A DNA stretch of 64,000 nucleotides from Sporomusa malonica (lineage in GTDB: Bacteria > Bacillota > Negativicutes > Sporomusales > Sporomusaceae). The notes beneath the pieces are model-generated. The model did not search any database. It was not told the origin of the DNA and saw only the letters and a list, made by a program, of their open reading frames with translations. The DNA is taken from the NCBI RefSeq assembly GCF_041428715.1, contig NZ_CP155572.1; one strand, given 5' to 3'. This document shows positions 8,855 to 17,828 of the stretch, piece after piece; within the stretch, counting starts at the first letter, position 1; every line of letters begins with the position of its first letter. Position numbers and translations under genes: made by a program.

Positions 8855-9091
8855 TCAAAAAATCTGATTATAAATTTGCTTAACGAAGAAAATAGGCTTA
8901 GTAAACAATACTTCCATGAGCCTAAAACCTATTGTCATTCCTTCACTTTCAGATACATTTACTGGAGGGGTTGTAGGAGGCGTAGTTATTTCTAGTATTA
9001 TAATTGCTAATGTTAAACCAAAGTATAAGAGATATATTGGCGTTAAGCTAACAATAATGAAAGCGAATAAGATACTCTTCAAAATGAACAT
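8855..9091 (-). CDS. Small unrecognised membrane protein
   Basis: A 78-residue protein with one long N-terminal hydrophobic stretch (residues 4-36), a TTPPTTPP linker and a second weakly hydrophobic end. The ATG at 9091 has GAAGGAG about 10 bases upstream, and a plausible promoter lies just beyond, which supports it as a real gene. It is co-directional with the 272-residue membrane protein, 230 bases away. Function unknown. Confidence 0.5.
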   Translation of the reverse strand: MFILKSILFAFIIVSLTPIYLLYFGLTLAIIILEITTPPTTPPVNVSESEGMTIGFRLMEVLFTKPIFFVKQIYNQIF

Positions 9092-9126
9092 AAATATATT
9101 ACTCCTTCACTAATCAATTAATTTCC

Positions 9127-9155
9127 ATTATATCAAATAATAGGAAGAAGGTGAA
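9127..9155 (-). promoter_or_regulatory. Putative promoter of the small membrane protein
   Basis: -10 TATAAT (9127-9132), a 17-base spacer and -35 TTCACC (9150-9155) on the minus strand, about 35 bases before the start codon at 9091. Confidence 0.45.
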
Positions 9156-9579
9156 GGATCACAGAAATAGTGACTTCTCCCTCATTTGAAATAATCGGCA
9201 GCCTTACACATAAATTTCCGCCAATAATTTACTTATATATGCGAACATAGTCCTCTTACGCCAGCTATGATATTGTTAGAGCCAAAGCCATACCGCTCTC
9301 ATATTGCTGACATACCAAGAAAACAAGTAACAATACCATTAGCGGAAGCCCTACCCTAAACTTACTAGGTTGCGTCAAGAATACTAATCTCTAATGACAT
9401 TAACATAGAAATCGAATCTGTCACAATTACATTTTGTCAGATTCATACAAGTTCACTAACCCTTAGTATCCTTGGGTTTGTAGGGCTTTTATTATGATTA
9501 TTGGCAGGAGTCTTATTTATTATCTGTCATATTGTATATTAGAATTCAATAAGATAGATTGACTGCGAGGCTATTAACA
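9156..9579. other. Gene-free A+T-rich stretch
   Basis: No convincing gene or RNA is seen. A short inverted repeat GAATCTG/CAGATTC occurs near 9412-9445. The stretch leads into the integrase remnant and is probably decayed accessory DNA. Confidence 0.5.
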
Positions 9580-9968
9580 ATGGACTCCGTTCAGCCGATT
9601 CGCGATAAAAAGCAAACTGATAACATGAATCGCTAAACATAAAAAGAAGGTAGTGCTAGGTATTGACTTTGGCTTAAGAATATCTGACTTGTTATCCCTG
9701 TGATAGAGGATGTCAAGAATAAGGAGCGAGTTACTATTCGCAAAAAGAAAGCCAACAATAGAATTTAGTATTCGGACTCGTTAGAAAAGTACTGCTCCAA
9801 TACCTGCAAGATAACCATTAGGAGCACTATTGCCAAGCAGAAAATCTGGCAGACCTATTACCAGACAGCAAGCCCATAATCTTTTAATGCTGCTGCCAAT
9901 GCTATTGACATTAAAGACGCTATCGGCATTCATACATTGCGAAAAATTTGGGATTGGGCATATAAAAG
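9580..9968 (+). pseudogene. Decayed tyrosine recombinase (phage-type integrase)
   Basis: Remnants of one integrase can be read across three frames. MDSVQPIRDKKQ starts at 9580. VLGIDFGLRISDLLSL (box I arginine) starts at 9653 in another frame. EDVKNKERVTIRKKK starts at 9706, PSRKSGRPITRQQAHNLL at 9833, and then AANAIDIKDAIGIHTLRK (the HxLR box II) from about 9886. At least three frameshifts and several stops interrupt it, so it cannot be active. The intact protein would be the short, XerC/D-like recombinase type common on Firmicute elements. It marks past insertion between the glyQS and recO genes. Confidence 0.8.
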
Positions 9969-9969
9969 T

Positions 9970-9996
9970 AAAAACTCCCCGCTTAGGGGAGTTTTT
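9970..9996 (-). terminator. Terminator of the DUF4342 gene
   Basis: Perfect 11-bp arms (9970-9980 with 9986-9996), 5-base loop, with T-runs on both strands. It lies 44 bases past the DUF4342 stop and could work in both directions. Confidence 0.85.
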
Positions 9997-10039
9997 CGTA
10001 GGTCATTCTATTTGTCTAGTAAATTTTCTTTATCAAATA

Positions 10040-10486
10040 CTAATACGCATCTCTAGGAAACTTGTCCATTTCATCTTCAGGCTCTTCTGCTTGGTCATTG
10101 TCCTGCTCCATATCTTCTCGTACCACCTCGATAGTGCAGCGTTTAAACACAGCCACCAGGACGCCCAATGCAGCAAGCTGCGGCAAGACTACAGCGCCGA
10201 TAGCGCCAAGTGCTACAGGTATTTCAGCCAACACCCTTCCTTCGTGCTTAATACGGATCTTGTTGACGTTTCCTTCGCGAATGAGTTCTTTCACTTTATC
10301 AATGACCTCAGTCGAACGCACCGAAAACTCTTCTGTCCAGTTCGTACTATTTTTAGTCTTGTCTTCCAGCTCAATCAGAGTATCAATAACATTGCCGTCA
10401 TTACGCTCTAGAGCCTCTTTGGCTTCTCGGTAAGATACACCTGTGCGTTCACGAATCGAATCAATCTTTTCCAAACTAATATCCAT
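10040..10486 (-). CDS. DUF4342 protein with N-terminal UBA-like domain
   Basis: About 148 residues. Residues 1-45 form a UBA/TS-N-like helical domain (IRERTGVSYREAKEALERNDG). The rest is a DUF4342 region with a glycine- and alanine-rich hydrophobic segment (VALGAIGAVVLPQLAALGVLVAVF), then an acidic tail (EDMEQDNDQAEEPEDEMD). This family is widespread in clostridia but has no assigned function. The ATG at 10486 is chosen over an upstream extension because GGGGGT lies just before it. It lies downstream of recO and has its own terminator. Confidence 0.8.
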   Translation of the reverse strand: MDISLEKIDSIRERTGVSYREAKEALERNDGNVIDTLIELEDKTKNSTNWTEEFSVRSTEVIDKVKELIREGNVNKIRIKHEGRVLAEIPVALGAIGAVVLPQLAALGVLVAVFKRCTIEVVREDMEQDNDQAEEPEDEMDKFPRDAY

Positions 10487-10543
10487 CTTATAACCCCCAA
10501 TGTTTTGGGTTAGTATCCCCAATTATAAAATCATTATTCTAGG

Positions 10544-11284
10544 CTATAAGGCATTAATTCTGTTAATAAAATCCAATGACTTAAGTGGACGTTCGAGTTG
10601 ATACCGTACAAAACCATAGAGCAGTCTTTCGGCACTAGCCAGCGTCTTGGCACTCACAACAAACTGACCTGGTGCATTCAAATCAATAGCAAACAATTTG
10701 TCTAAAAAATCTTTATCTGACTGTTCAAACTCTACAGCGCTGGGCAGACTGCATTCACTACAGATACCACCGCCATCAAGAAAACTAAAATGGGCTGGTA
10801 ACTTCAGTTCCCTGCCGCAGCGCGCACAGCGTTCATATTCAGGCTGAAACCCAGCCAATACCATCAAATGCCATGCACCTGTCAGTGCAGCAATACGTGG
10901 ATTACGAATTGCTATTAAATTTAACACTGACAACAGCGAATCAAATACCTCAGGTTCAGACTGTCGCTCCGGCCACAGCCCTGTTGTTAATTCAGCAATA
11001 AAATTAGCATAAGCCAACCTAGTTAAATCTTCCTTAATTTTCCGGAACGAAGTTTGTACTTCACACTGCTTTATTGCATCCATTCCCTTGCCAGTAGCCA
11101 TTGCTAAACTCAAATGAGAAAACGGCTGCAGACTGCCCCCCAGCTTGCTTTTTGGTTTACGGGCACCATACGCCATAGCGGTGACAATACCATATTCGCG
11201 CGAAAACAAAGTGACCACTCTGTCAGCGTCGCTCCAATCGCGAGCCGCTAACAGAATGGCTTCAGTTTGATACTCTACTGCCAT
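10544..11284 (-). CDS. recO: DNA repair protein RecO
   Basis: Recombination mediator that loads RecA on SSB-coated DNA together with RecR in gap repair. 246 residues, normal for RecO. An OB-fold N-terminus (ILLAARDWSDADRVVTLFSREYGIVTAMAYGARKP read in pieces), then a helical domain with the zinc-finger pair CARC and CSEC. The ATG at 11284 overlaps the end of the YqzL-like gene by 10 bases, suggesting translational coupling. The order era...recO-glyQS follows the Firmicute pattern. Confidence 0.96.
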   Translation of the reverse strand: MAVEYQTEAILLAARDWSDADRVVTLFSREYGIVTAMAYGARKPKSKLGGSLQPFSHLSLAMATGKGMDAIKQCEVQTSFRKIKEDLTRLAYANFIAELTTGLWPERQSEPEVFDSLLSVLNLIAIRNPRIAALTGAWHLMVLAGFQPEYERCARCGRELKLPAHFSFLDGGGICSECSLPSAVEFEQSDKDFLDKLFAIDLNAPGQFVVSAKTLASAERLLYGFVRYQLERPLKSLDFINRINAL

Positions 11285-11442
11285 CTAACCTCACGTAGTA
11301 AATTATTCCAAAGATATTCTGGTACAGCTAATAGCTCAGTAGATTCATCTACTGATTCAGGTTGGCTGGTGTGGCAATCTAAACATGCACGATAGGCAAG
11401 GTAAGCATCGATATTACCGGTACTTAAAAAAATCTCCCACAT
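11275..11442 (-). CDS. YqzL-like small protein
   Basis: 55 residues from the ATG at 11442; a GTG at 11460 would add six residues. The N-terminus MWEIFLSTGNIDAYLAYR matches the small YqzL family found before recO in Firmicutes. The extra C-terminal part (about residues 25-55) is not part of that short core. It overlaps recO by 10 bases. Function unknown; conserved position and overlap support it as real. Confidence 0.7.
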   Translation of the reverse strand: MWEIFLSTGNIDAYLAYRACLDCHTSQPESVDESTELLAVPEYLWNNLLREVRWQ

Positions 11443-11525
11443 TGTTTCCCGTAATAACACTCGACATCATCCCTTCACACTAATATTGACAAGCAAGGAT
11501 TAGCCTCAAGCCTATATAATTAAAT

Positions 11526-12890
11526 CTACGCCCCTTCAGCTGCTTCCAGCGGAAAAAGCGGTATAGCCTTCACTCTTACAATTCTAAAACCGTTAACACG
11601 AAGCACCTCAAACGAATAGTCACCAATATCCACCTTGTCGCCTGTTTCAGGACGACGCCCTAACATTCCGAATATATAACCTCCAAGAGTATCTTCCTCA
11701 TGGTCTTCTAACCGGATATTTAAGAGCTCGGTTACATCATCTAAAAGCACTCCGCCATCAAACTCATAACTCCCATCAGGCAAACGCTGGATTTCAACGT
11801 CTTGAACTTCATCATGTTCATCTTGAATATCGCCAACAATTTCTTCAATCACATCTTCGAGTGCCACTAATCCGGCAGTACCACCATATTCATCAGCAAC
11901 AATGGCCAAATGAGTACGTTTTCGGCGCATGACTTGCAAAAGATGCGCAACCGACATACCCTCAGGTACTACTAATATCTCCCTGACAATCGAGGTCAGG
12001 TCACGCTCACCGTCTGGACATGTGTCAAAGTCCATCAGGTCACGAATGTGAACCATGCCAATAATGTGATCTTTATCCTCCACGCACAGTGGATAACGGG
12101 TATGGCCAGTCTCCCGTACCACCTTCATGTTTTCCTCAAATGTATCGTCAGAAAACAGACAAATCATATCCTGCCTCGGCAACATAATCTCCCTAGCCAG
12201 ACGGTCAGCAAAATCAAAAACGTTGTCAATGAGCTCACTTTCCATCTGATTCAGCACACCACCGCGATGGCTGGCACTTACGATCATCCTGAGTTCTTCC
12301 TCCGAATGTGTTATATCAGCAACATCCGCAGCTTTAATTCCCAGCACGCTTAAAATGGACTTGGCGGTGCGATTAAATAACAGGATAATAGGATAACCAA
12401 GTTTATGAAAAATATATAGCGGCCAGACACAAGCCAGCGCCATATTCTCGGTTCGTTGAATGGCCATCGATTTCGGTACAAGTTCTCCTAAAACAATGTG
12501 TAAAAAAGTAATAACAATAAAGCCCAAAACAATACTTATGGTAGAAATCGCCCACTGAGACAGCGGAACATATTCTATCAAAACAGGCTCTAATAAGGAT
12601 GAAATGGCCGGTTCTCCTAGCCAGCCAAGCGCAAGGGAAGCTAGGGTAATACCCAGTTGTGTTGCGCCAAGATAGGTATCAAAAGAAGATACTACCTTTA
12701 ATGCTAGCTTTGCTCGGCTATTGCCTTGTTGAGCCAGTTCTTCCAGTCTGGTTTTACGAATTTTAACTAGCGAAAACTCAGCCACCACAAAAAAAGCATT
12801 CAATAAGACCAGTAAAATAGCGGCCCCCAGTTTAACTAAACTGAATAAAGGCGAATCGATAACGCATCTCTCCCTAGTTATTGCAATCAT
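11526..12890 (-). CDS. CNNM/CorC-HlyC family membrane transporter
   Basis: About 454 residues. An N-terminal DUF21 membrane domain with three to four helices (NAFFVVAEFSLVKIRKTRLEEL is the family signature region) precedes a CBS pair (MLPRQDMICLFSDDTFEE and VVPEGMSVAHLLQVMRRK, ending DEYGGTAGLVALEDVIEE). A C-terminal CorC_HlyC domain follows. Members move or sense Mg2+ or other cations, and the substrate cannot be told here. The start is uncertain. The best AGGGAGAG site precedes no standard in-frame start, so the ATG at 12890, overlapping the DUF502 gene by 17 bases, is used. Confidence 0.9.
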   Translation of the reverse strand: MIAITRERCVIDSPLFSLVKLGAAILLVLLNAFFVVAEFSLVKIRKTRLEELAQQGNSRAKLALKVVSSFDTYLGATQLGITLASLALGWLGEPAISSLLEPVLIEYVPLSQWAISTISIVLGFIVITFLHIVLGELVPKSMAIQRTENMALACVWPLYIFHKLGYPIILLFNRTAKSILSVLGIKAADVADITHSEEELRMIVSASHRGGVLNQMESELIDNVFDFADRLAREIMLPRQDMICLFSDDTFEENMKVVRETGHTRYPLCVEDKDHIIGMVHIRDLMDFDTCPDGERDLTSIVREILVVPEGMSVAHLLQVMRRKRTHLAIVADEYGGTAGLVALEDVIEEIVGDIQDEHDEVQDVEIQRLPDGSYEFDGGVLLDDVTELLNIRLEDHEEDTLGGYIFGMLGRRPETGDKVDIGDYSFEVLRVNGFRIVRVKAIPLFPLEAAEGA

Positions 12891-13458
12891 TACCGCGAGG
12901 CATAATTGAACCAGCGGTAATAACATATTGCAGTGCACTTTCGCTTGTTACATCTAAAGGTATTATGTCCCGTCTGGGGAGGATAATATTAAATCCTGAG
13001 GTCAGATTGAGACTCATAGGAACAAATACACATACGTGCTCTTCAGGAAATTTGTTGGCCAGCGGAGCCGATAACTCTGGCATAACAAATCCCAGTGACT
13101 TAACCCCGGGATGCGGATAAGGCACCAATACTGCATTTTTTAATAGCTTCTGTGATTCAAACACAGCTGTAGACAGTTGTTTGACACTGTTATAAATAAA
13201 TTTTACTACCGGTATTGAGCCTACCACTCGCTCACCGTAACCAATTAGTTTTTTGGAAAGCCAGTGTGAGGACATCCAGCCAATAATAACAATCAAAGAT
13301 AACACAACAGCGAGCGCTAATCCCGGAAAATGAATAGGCAGATATTGCCCTAACAAACGCTCGGTAAAGGAAAAGATATTAATAATCACAAAGGCCGTAA
13401 TTGCAATGGGTACGATTACAATTAAGCCATTAATAAAATATTTGTAAATACCCTTCAT
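12874..13458 (-). CDS. DUF502 family membrane protein
   Basis: 194 residues from the ATG at 13458 (AGAGGTG six bases upstream). Two transmembrane helices lie near residues 8-30 and 50-70, followed by the conserved DUF502 segment (IPVVKFIYNSVKQL, VPYPHPGVKSLGFV). The biochemical role is unknown in bacteria. It overlaps the CNNM gene by 17 bases, indicating one transcription unit. Confidence 0.88.
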   Translation of the reverse strand: MKGIYKYFINGLIVIVPIAITAFVIINIFSFTERLLGQYLPIHFPGLALAVVLSLIVIIGWMSSHWLSKKLIGYGERVVGSIPVVKFIYNSVKQLSTAVFESQKLLKNAVLVPYPHPGVKSLGFVMPELSAPLANKFPEEHVCVFVPMSLNLTSGFNIILPRRDIIPLDVTSESALQYVITAGSIMPRGNDCNN

Positions 13459-13517
13459 TAATTCACCTCTCTTTACAAATGATACCATTAAGCGTCGTAT
13501 TGGTCAATAAACGAATA

Positions 13518-13538
13518 AGCTACCGCTGAGCGGTAGCT
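13518..13538 (-). terminator. Hairpin downstream of era
   Basis: A 9-bp perfect stem with a 3-base loop just past the era stop. The following minus-strand bases (TATTCGTTTATT) are only moderately T-rich, so termination may be partial. Confidence 0.5.
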
Positions 13539-13558
13539 GTAAAAAATTGCGCCTCTTA

Positions 13559-14452
13559 TTACTCAAAACCAAAACTTTTTAATACATTAGCCCGGTTGCG
13601 CCAATCTTTTTTGACTTTGACCCAAAGATCAAGATACACTTTAGAGCCCAAAAGATTCTCAATGTCGGCCCGTGCCATTCGGCCAACATCCTTAAGCAGA
13701 CTTCCACCGGCACCGATTACAATGCCTTTTTGCGAGTCGCGTTCAACATAAATGACCGCTCTAACGTATAAGTCATCATTTGGCCTGGTAGCAATTTCTT
13801 CAATGTCAACAAGTATTGCGTGTGGAATCTCTTCTTTAGTCAAATGCAGTACTTTTTCTCTGATCAGTTCGGCAATGACCAAGCGTTCGGGCTGGTCGGT
13901 AATCATATCTTCCGGATAATATTGTGGACCTAGTTCAAGGTGTGTTTTTATCTCGGCAACAAGTCCCTCAAAATTGGTATGGTCTAGCGCTGAGATAGGC
14001 ACTACAGCCGCAAATTGAAATTGCGATGTATATTTCTCAATGATTGGAAACAATTTTGGTTTTTCTATTCTATCTATTTTATTTACTGCAAGAATAACCG
14101 GTGTACGGACGTTTGCCAGATTATCTAATATGTAGCGTTCTCCTGGCCCCATTTCGGCAGTCACATCAACAACAAACAGTATGACATCAACTTCACGCAG
14201 CGAGCCTTCGGCTTCCCTGAGCATATATTCACCCAGCTTATGTTTGGGTTTATGGATACCAGGGGTATCAATGAATAGAATCTGGGCATCATCCTGGGTA
14301 AGCACACCCATAATCTTATTCCTGGTAGTTTGAGGCTTATCTGACATAATGGCCACTTTTTGACCAATTAAATTGTTCATCAGTGTCGACTTTCCGACAT
14401 TAGGTCGACCAATAACAGCCACAAATCCTGATTTATAATTTTCTTTGTTCAC
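13559..14452 (-). CDS. era: GTPase Era
   Basis: Ribosome-assembly GTPase that binds 16S rRNA near its 3' end. 297 residues. G1 GRPNVGKSTL, G3 DTPGIHKP, G4 NKID and a C-terminal KH domain (VIGAGGSLLKDVGRMAR) are all present. The GTG start at 14452 overlaps the cdd stop by one base (TAGTG), so translation is coupled. Last gene of the ybeY-dgkA-cdd-era run. Confidence 0.98.
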   Translation of the reverse strand: MNKENYKSGFVAVIGRPNVGKSTLMNNLIGQKVAIMSDKPQTTRNKIMGVLTQDDAQILFIDTPGIHKPKHKLGEYMLREAEGSLREVDVILFVVDVTAEMGPGERYILDNLANVRTPVILAVNKIDRIEKPKLFPIIEKYTSQFQFAAVVPISALDHTNFEGLVAEIKTHLELGPQYYPEDMITDQPERLVIAELIREKVLHLTKEEIPHAILVDIEEIATRPNDDLYVRAVIYVERDSQKGIVIGAGGSLLKDVGRMARADIENLLGSKVYLDLWVKVKKDWRNRANVLKSFGFE

Positions 14453-14850
14453 TATTTATCACCGTCTCTTAAAAAATCTTCCTTAGCAAAACTAAAGGGT
14501 AAAAGCTCAGCCATACTAACTGTCTGTTGTTCCCCTTTTAGGTTCACCAAAATAATTTGGCCAATGCCAAACTCAGCCATGACTTGCCGGCAAGCGCCAC
14601 ACGGCGATACCGGTCCAGGCGTATCAGCCACCACAGCGATTGCAGTAAGTTTCTCTTCCCCTTCTGATATTGCTTTAAAAATGGCAGTGCGCTCAGCACA
14701 GTTGGATAAGCCGTAAGAAGCATTTTCAATATTGCAGCCAGTGTAAACCTGACCGCTCTTTCCCTGTACCGCCGCCCCTACCTTAAAACCGGAGTAAGGT
14801 ACATAGGCATTCTCTCTAGCCTTAAGAGCAGCTTTAACCAGTTTCTCCAT
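14452..14850 (-). CDS. cdd: Cytidine deaminase
   Basis: Converts cytidine and deoxycytidine to uridine nucleosides in pyrimidine salvage. 132 residues. Zinc-site motifs CAERTAIFKA (C plus catalytic E) and PCGACRQ are intact. The ATG at 14850 follows GGTGGGGAG; a GTG at 14862, directly after the dgkA stop, is the alternative. The gene order dgkA-cdd-era is the classical Firmicute one. Confidence 0.96.
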   Translation of the reverse strand: MEKLVKAALKARENAYVPYSGFKVGAAVQGKSGQVYTGCNIENASYGLSNCAERTAIFKAISEGEEKLTAIAVVADTPGPVSPCGACRQVMAEFGIGQIILVNLKGEQQTVSMAELLPFSFAKEDFLRDGDK

Positions 14851-14862
14851 CGCGCTCCCCAC

Positions 14863-15210
14863 CTATTTCAACAGTTTGTCCCAAAACAAAACATAGCCAA
14901 CACCTAAAGCAGCGACAGCCTGTACTAGTACTGCTCCGGCAGCCGCATCCTTTGCCACCTTGGCCAGGGGGTGATACTCAGGCGAAACCTTGTCGACAAT
15001 GGCTTCAAGCGCAGTATTAAATATCTCAGCAGTAATGACTCCAGCAATTGTCATGAGCAAGACAACCACTTCAATACTGCTAAGCTCAAGCCACCAAGCC
15101 AACCCGATTGCAGCAAATGCTGCAGCCAAATGAAGCTTCACATGACGTTCGCGGCGCACACAGTAAATAATACCAGCCAAAGCGTATCGAAAAGCTGCTA
15201 ATACTCGCAT
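14863..15210 (-). CDS. dgkA: Diacylglycerol/undecaprenol kinase family protein
   Basis: 115 residues, small integral membrane kinase with three helices. In Gram-positives this family (DgkA/UdpK) phosphorylates undecaprenol for cell-wall lipid carrier recycling. The signature EIFNTALEAIVD and a C-terminal KDAAAGAVLVQA segment with catalytic/metal residues are visible. No clear ribosome site precedes the ATG, which lies 9 bases after ybeY, so coupling is likely. Confidence 0.93.
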   Translation of the reverse strand: MRVLAAFRYALAGIIYCVRRERHVKLHLAAAFAAIGLAWWLELSSIEVVVLLMTIAGVITAEIFNTALEAIVDKVSPEYHPLAKVAKDAAAGAVLVQAVAALGVGYVLFWDKLLK

Positions 15211-15219
15211 AGCCGGTAG

Positions 15220-15708
15220 CTACTGCTCGCGGGTAATTCCCAGGAGCGACAAAACATATTCTTCTTCCTTCCGCATCTCAAGGCGTTCTTCCTCATCTTC
15301 ATGGTCATAGCCCAAGAGATGCAGCATACCGTGAACTGTCAAATACGCTAGTTCACGTTCCAGGCTATGACCGAATTCTTCGGCTTGGCGGGCGGTAGTC
15401 TCAAGGGAGATTATTATATCCCCAAGTAAAATTTCAATATCACCGGGAGCCTCAGCAATATCTGGTTCATGATCACCTGCACAATGCTCGTTCATGGCAA
15501 ACGACAATACGTCAGTAGCTACGTCTTTGCCGCGGTACTGACGATTAAGTTGCCGGATGTAATCATCGTCTGCAAGTACCACACTCACTTCTGTCTGTGG
15601 CTCTAACCCGTATACCTCAGCCGCTTTGTTTAGCACTTGCGTCAGCATTTGTTCCATTACCGGAGTTAACGTCATCTTTTCCTGCAGGTTGTTTATTATT
15701 ATTTCCAT
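15220..15708 (-). CDS. ybeY: Endoribonuclease YbeY
   Basis: rRNA maturation factor, a zinc metalloprotein. 162 residues from ATG 15708 (AGGAGA about 11 bases upstream). The H3xH5xH zinc motif HGMLHLLGYDH and the substrate-region VLSFAMNE are present. Its first 92 bases overlap, in another frame, the 3' end of the pgpH-like gene. That overlap is unusually long for bacteria. It is followed closely by dgkA-cdd-era. Confidence 0.95.
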   Translation of the reverse strand: MEIIINNLQEKMTLTPVMEQMLTQVLNKAAEVYGLEPQTEVSVVLADDDYIRQLNRQYRGKDVATDVLSFAMNEHCAGDHEPDIAEAPGDIEILLGDIIISLETTARQAEEFGHSLERELAYLTVHGMLHLLGYDHEDEEERLEMRKEEEYVLSLLGITREQ

Positions 15709-17809
15709 TCTTGGTCTTTCTCCTCTCAAGCTCTTTTAAAGCTTCAGGGTATTCAATACGGGTATGAAACATGCTTGATAATAGTCTAATATACACATCA
15801 CCAATTATCTTAAGGTCTTTTAAGGTCAAGTCACATTCATCTAACTGGCCATCCTGCAGCCTTTCTCTAATCATTTTGCGGACAGTAGCCTCAATGCGGT
15901 TCACATTGGGCTTACTTATCGATCGTACCGCCGCTTCACAGGCATCAGCCAGCATAACGAGCGCCGCCTCCTTGGTCTGCGGTGTCGGGCCTTCATAGCG
16001 AAAGTCCGCTTCGATGATACATTCGCCATGTTCAGTTTCAGTAGCCCGCTTATAGAAGTATGACGCCAACGTAGTACCATGATGCTGTTCTATGATATCT
16101 GTTATTACTTGCGGTAATTTGTAATCCCGACACAATTCTAGGCCATCTTTGATGTGGGACGTAACAATCAACGTGCTGAGTGATGGCGCGATTTTATCAT
16201 GCGGATTCTCACAACCTGCTTGGTTTTCAATAAAGAAATACGGCCTTTTGATTTTACCGATATCATGGTAATAAGCGCCTACCCGTACAACCACCGGATC
16301 TGCACCAATCGTAACGGCAGCCGTTTCAGCTAGATTACCAACGAGAAGGCTATGGTGATAGGTCCCTGGTGCATCTAACAACAGTCGTTGCAGGAGTGGA
16401 TGGTTAGGCTTAGCTAAATCTAAGAGCTTGATTGGTGTAGTAATATTAAAGGCATGCTCAAGATAGGGCAAAAGGCCGGTTGTAATTACTGCTGAGGCAA
16501 TACCGCTGATAGCGCCAAATAGTCCCTGTAATAGTACCTCAGTACCGTCAAGCTGCTCAATAAGGCCAGTTGAGCCAATCACCAGAAAATTAATGGCTGC
16601 AATCGAAACCCCAGCTTTAGTAAGGCTGTAGCCATGAGCCATCTTTGTTACACTATATACCCCGGTCATACCGCCAATAAGCGCAGCAGCCACAGCTCTC
16701 AGATCATGGTCGACAATTACGCCAAAAAACAGCGCCATAATTACACTAATCAACAGTCCTACCCTATTATCAATAAGAATAGCTGTTAGCAGTGCTCCAG
16801 CAGCAACCGGTGCCGCAAAATCCGAGTAATAATGGGCTACTTTACCAATCAGCATGGTGACTAAAACAATTAATCCCAGTAAAATTAAATGCATATCATG
16901 GTTATATATATGGGGAGCAAATTTATGTAAATAGCCGAGGGAAATACCCATTACCAGCAGCACAAACACTGTAAGCCCAAGAATTCGTACCTCGCTTACA
17001 TTGCCGGCATATAGTCCTAACTCTTCCATTACGTGAATCTGCTCGCCGGTTACAACATCACCGCGCCTTACTAATACCTGACCTTTCTTAACAGTTTCTC
17101 TTACTGGTTCAATATTAGCCAGCGCCGATTGTTTTCGTTTGTCTGTCTCACGGACGTTTAAAATAAAATTAGGTTGAATCAATGTTTGAGCAATACCGGC
17201 TACAACGGCTTCGGCATTTTTACCAAACTCCAATTCTTCCGCTTCCAGTACGACCTGTTTCCGGGCAATATCAAGGTCGTCATCCCTAATGCCACGCTGT
17301 AGATACTTGCGCAATATCGATTTAGTGTTTTCCTCAGTTTTTACTAATCCGGCCTCATCTAAGTTAGCGAGAGCATTTACAACCGTACTAGGAAGACTTA
17401 CAGGCAGATCACGTGATAATCTTTGCAGCTTTTGTTCATTAGTTGTTAGCGTCTTATCTGCTTGAACAAGCCCGGCTACACGAAAAACAGCTTTGGCAGC
17501 TTCATCAGCTTTGACCATTATAGCACTATCCAAATCATATACATTGGCGACACTTGCCATTACTTCCAGCTCAAGTTTCTTGGTTTTAGCACTATCAACA
17601 TAAGATACTGTCCTAGGCGCAATTACGTCTCTGTCACTTACTTGGCCAATCTGCAGCGACACTTTATCTGGAATAAAGTCAGCTGATAAGGATAACATAT
17701 ACAACGCAAAGAAAAGCACAAGCAGCACTATCCGGCGCACTAATGGCCGAGCGTATATGCTGTCTGGCTGAACAAACAATTTACGCAACCTATTATTAAC
17801 CGACATCAT
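15617..17809 (-). CDS. pgpH: 7TM-HD phosphodiesterase (PgpH-like, cyclic di-AMP)
   Basis: 730 residues. An N-terminal helix is followed by an extracytoplasmic 7TMR-HDED domain (residues about 50-270), seven membrane helices (about 275-480) and a cytosolic HD domain with HHSLLVGNLAE and YYHDIGKIKRPYF. In Listeria and Bacillus PgpH hydrolyses c-di-AMP; the substrate here is inferred from family and position before ybeY. The last 38 residues are a hydrophilic Lys/Asn/Gly-rich tail that runs 92 bases into ybeY. Two ATGs in tandem open the gene, with GGAG upstream. It is preceded by a long hairpin after phoH. Confidence 0.93.
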   Translation of the reverse strand: MMSVNNRLRKLFVQPDSIYARPLVRRIVLLVLFFALYMLSLSADFIPDKVSLQIGQVSDRDVIAPRTVSYVDSAKTKKLELEVMASVANVYDLDSAIMVKADEAAKAVFRVAGLVQADKTLTTNEQKLQRLSRDLPVSLPSTVVNALANLDEAGLVKTEENTKSILRKYLQRGIRDDDLDIARKQVVLEAEELEFGKNAEAVVAGIAQTLIQPNFILNVRETDKRKQSALANIEPVRETVKKGQVLVRRGDVVTGEQIHVMEELGLYAGNVSEVRILGLTVFVLLVMGISLGYLHKFAPHIYNHDMHLILLGLIVLVTMLIGKVAHYYSDFAAPVAAGALLTAILIDNRVGLLISVIMALFFGVIVDHDLRAVAAALIGGMTGVYSVTKMAHGYSLTKAGVSIAAINFLVIGSTGLIEQLDGTEVLLQGLFGAISGIASAVITTGLLPYLEHAFNITTPIKLLDLAKPNHPLLQRLLLDAPGTYHHSLLVGNLAETAAVTIGADPVVVRVGAYYHDIGKIKRPYFFIENQAGCENPHDKIAPSLSTLIVTSHIKDGLELCRDYKLPQVITDIIEQHHGTTLASYFYKRATETEHGECIIEADFRYEGPTPQTKEAALVMLADACEAAVRSISKPNVNRIEATVRKMIRERLQDGQLDECDLTLKDLKIIGDVYIRLLSSMFHTRIEYPEALKELERRKTKNGNNNKQPAGKDDVNSGNGTNADASAKQSG

Positions 17810-17828
17810 CTTTTTTCAACTCCATACG

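Noticed and set aside
8644..8883. A 79-codon plus-strand open frame
   Set aside because: No ribosome site, A+T-rich, and it overlaps the non-coding gap and the 3' end of a better supported minus-strand gene.
10040..10433. Plus-strand frames of 123-193 codons over the DUF4342 gene
   Set aside because: Shadows of the minus-strand gene, with no ribosome site and no family resemblance.
12841..12938. The longest possible start of the CNNM transporter at 12938
   Set aside because: It would overlap the DUF502 gene by 65 bases without a ribosome site; the ATG at 12890 is preferred, though also weak.
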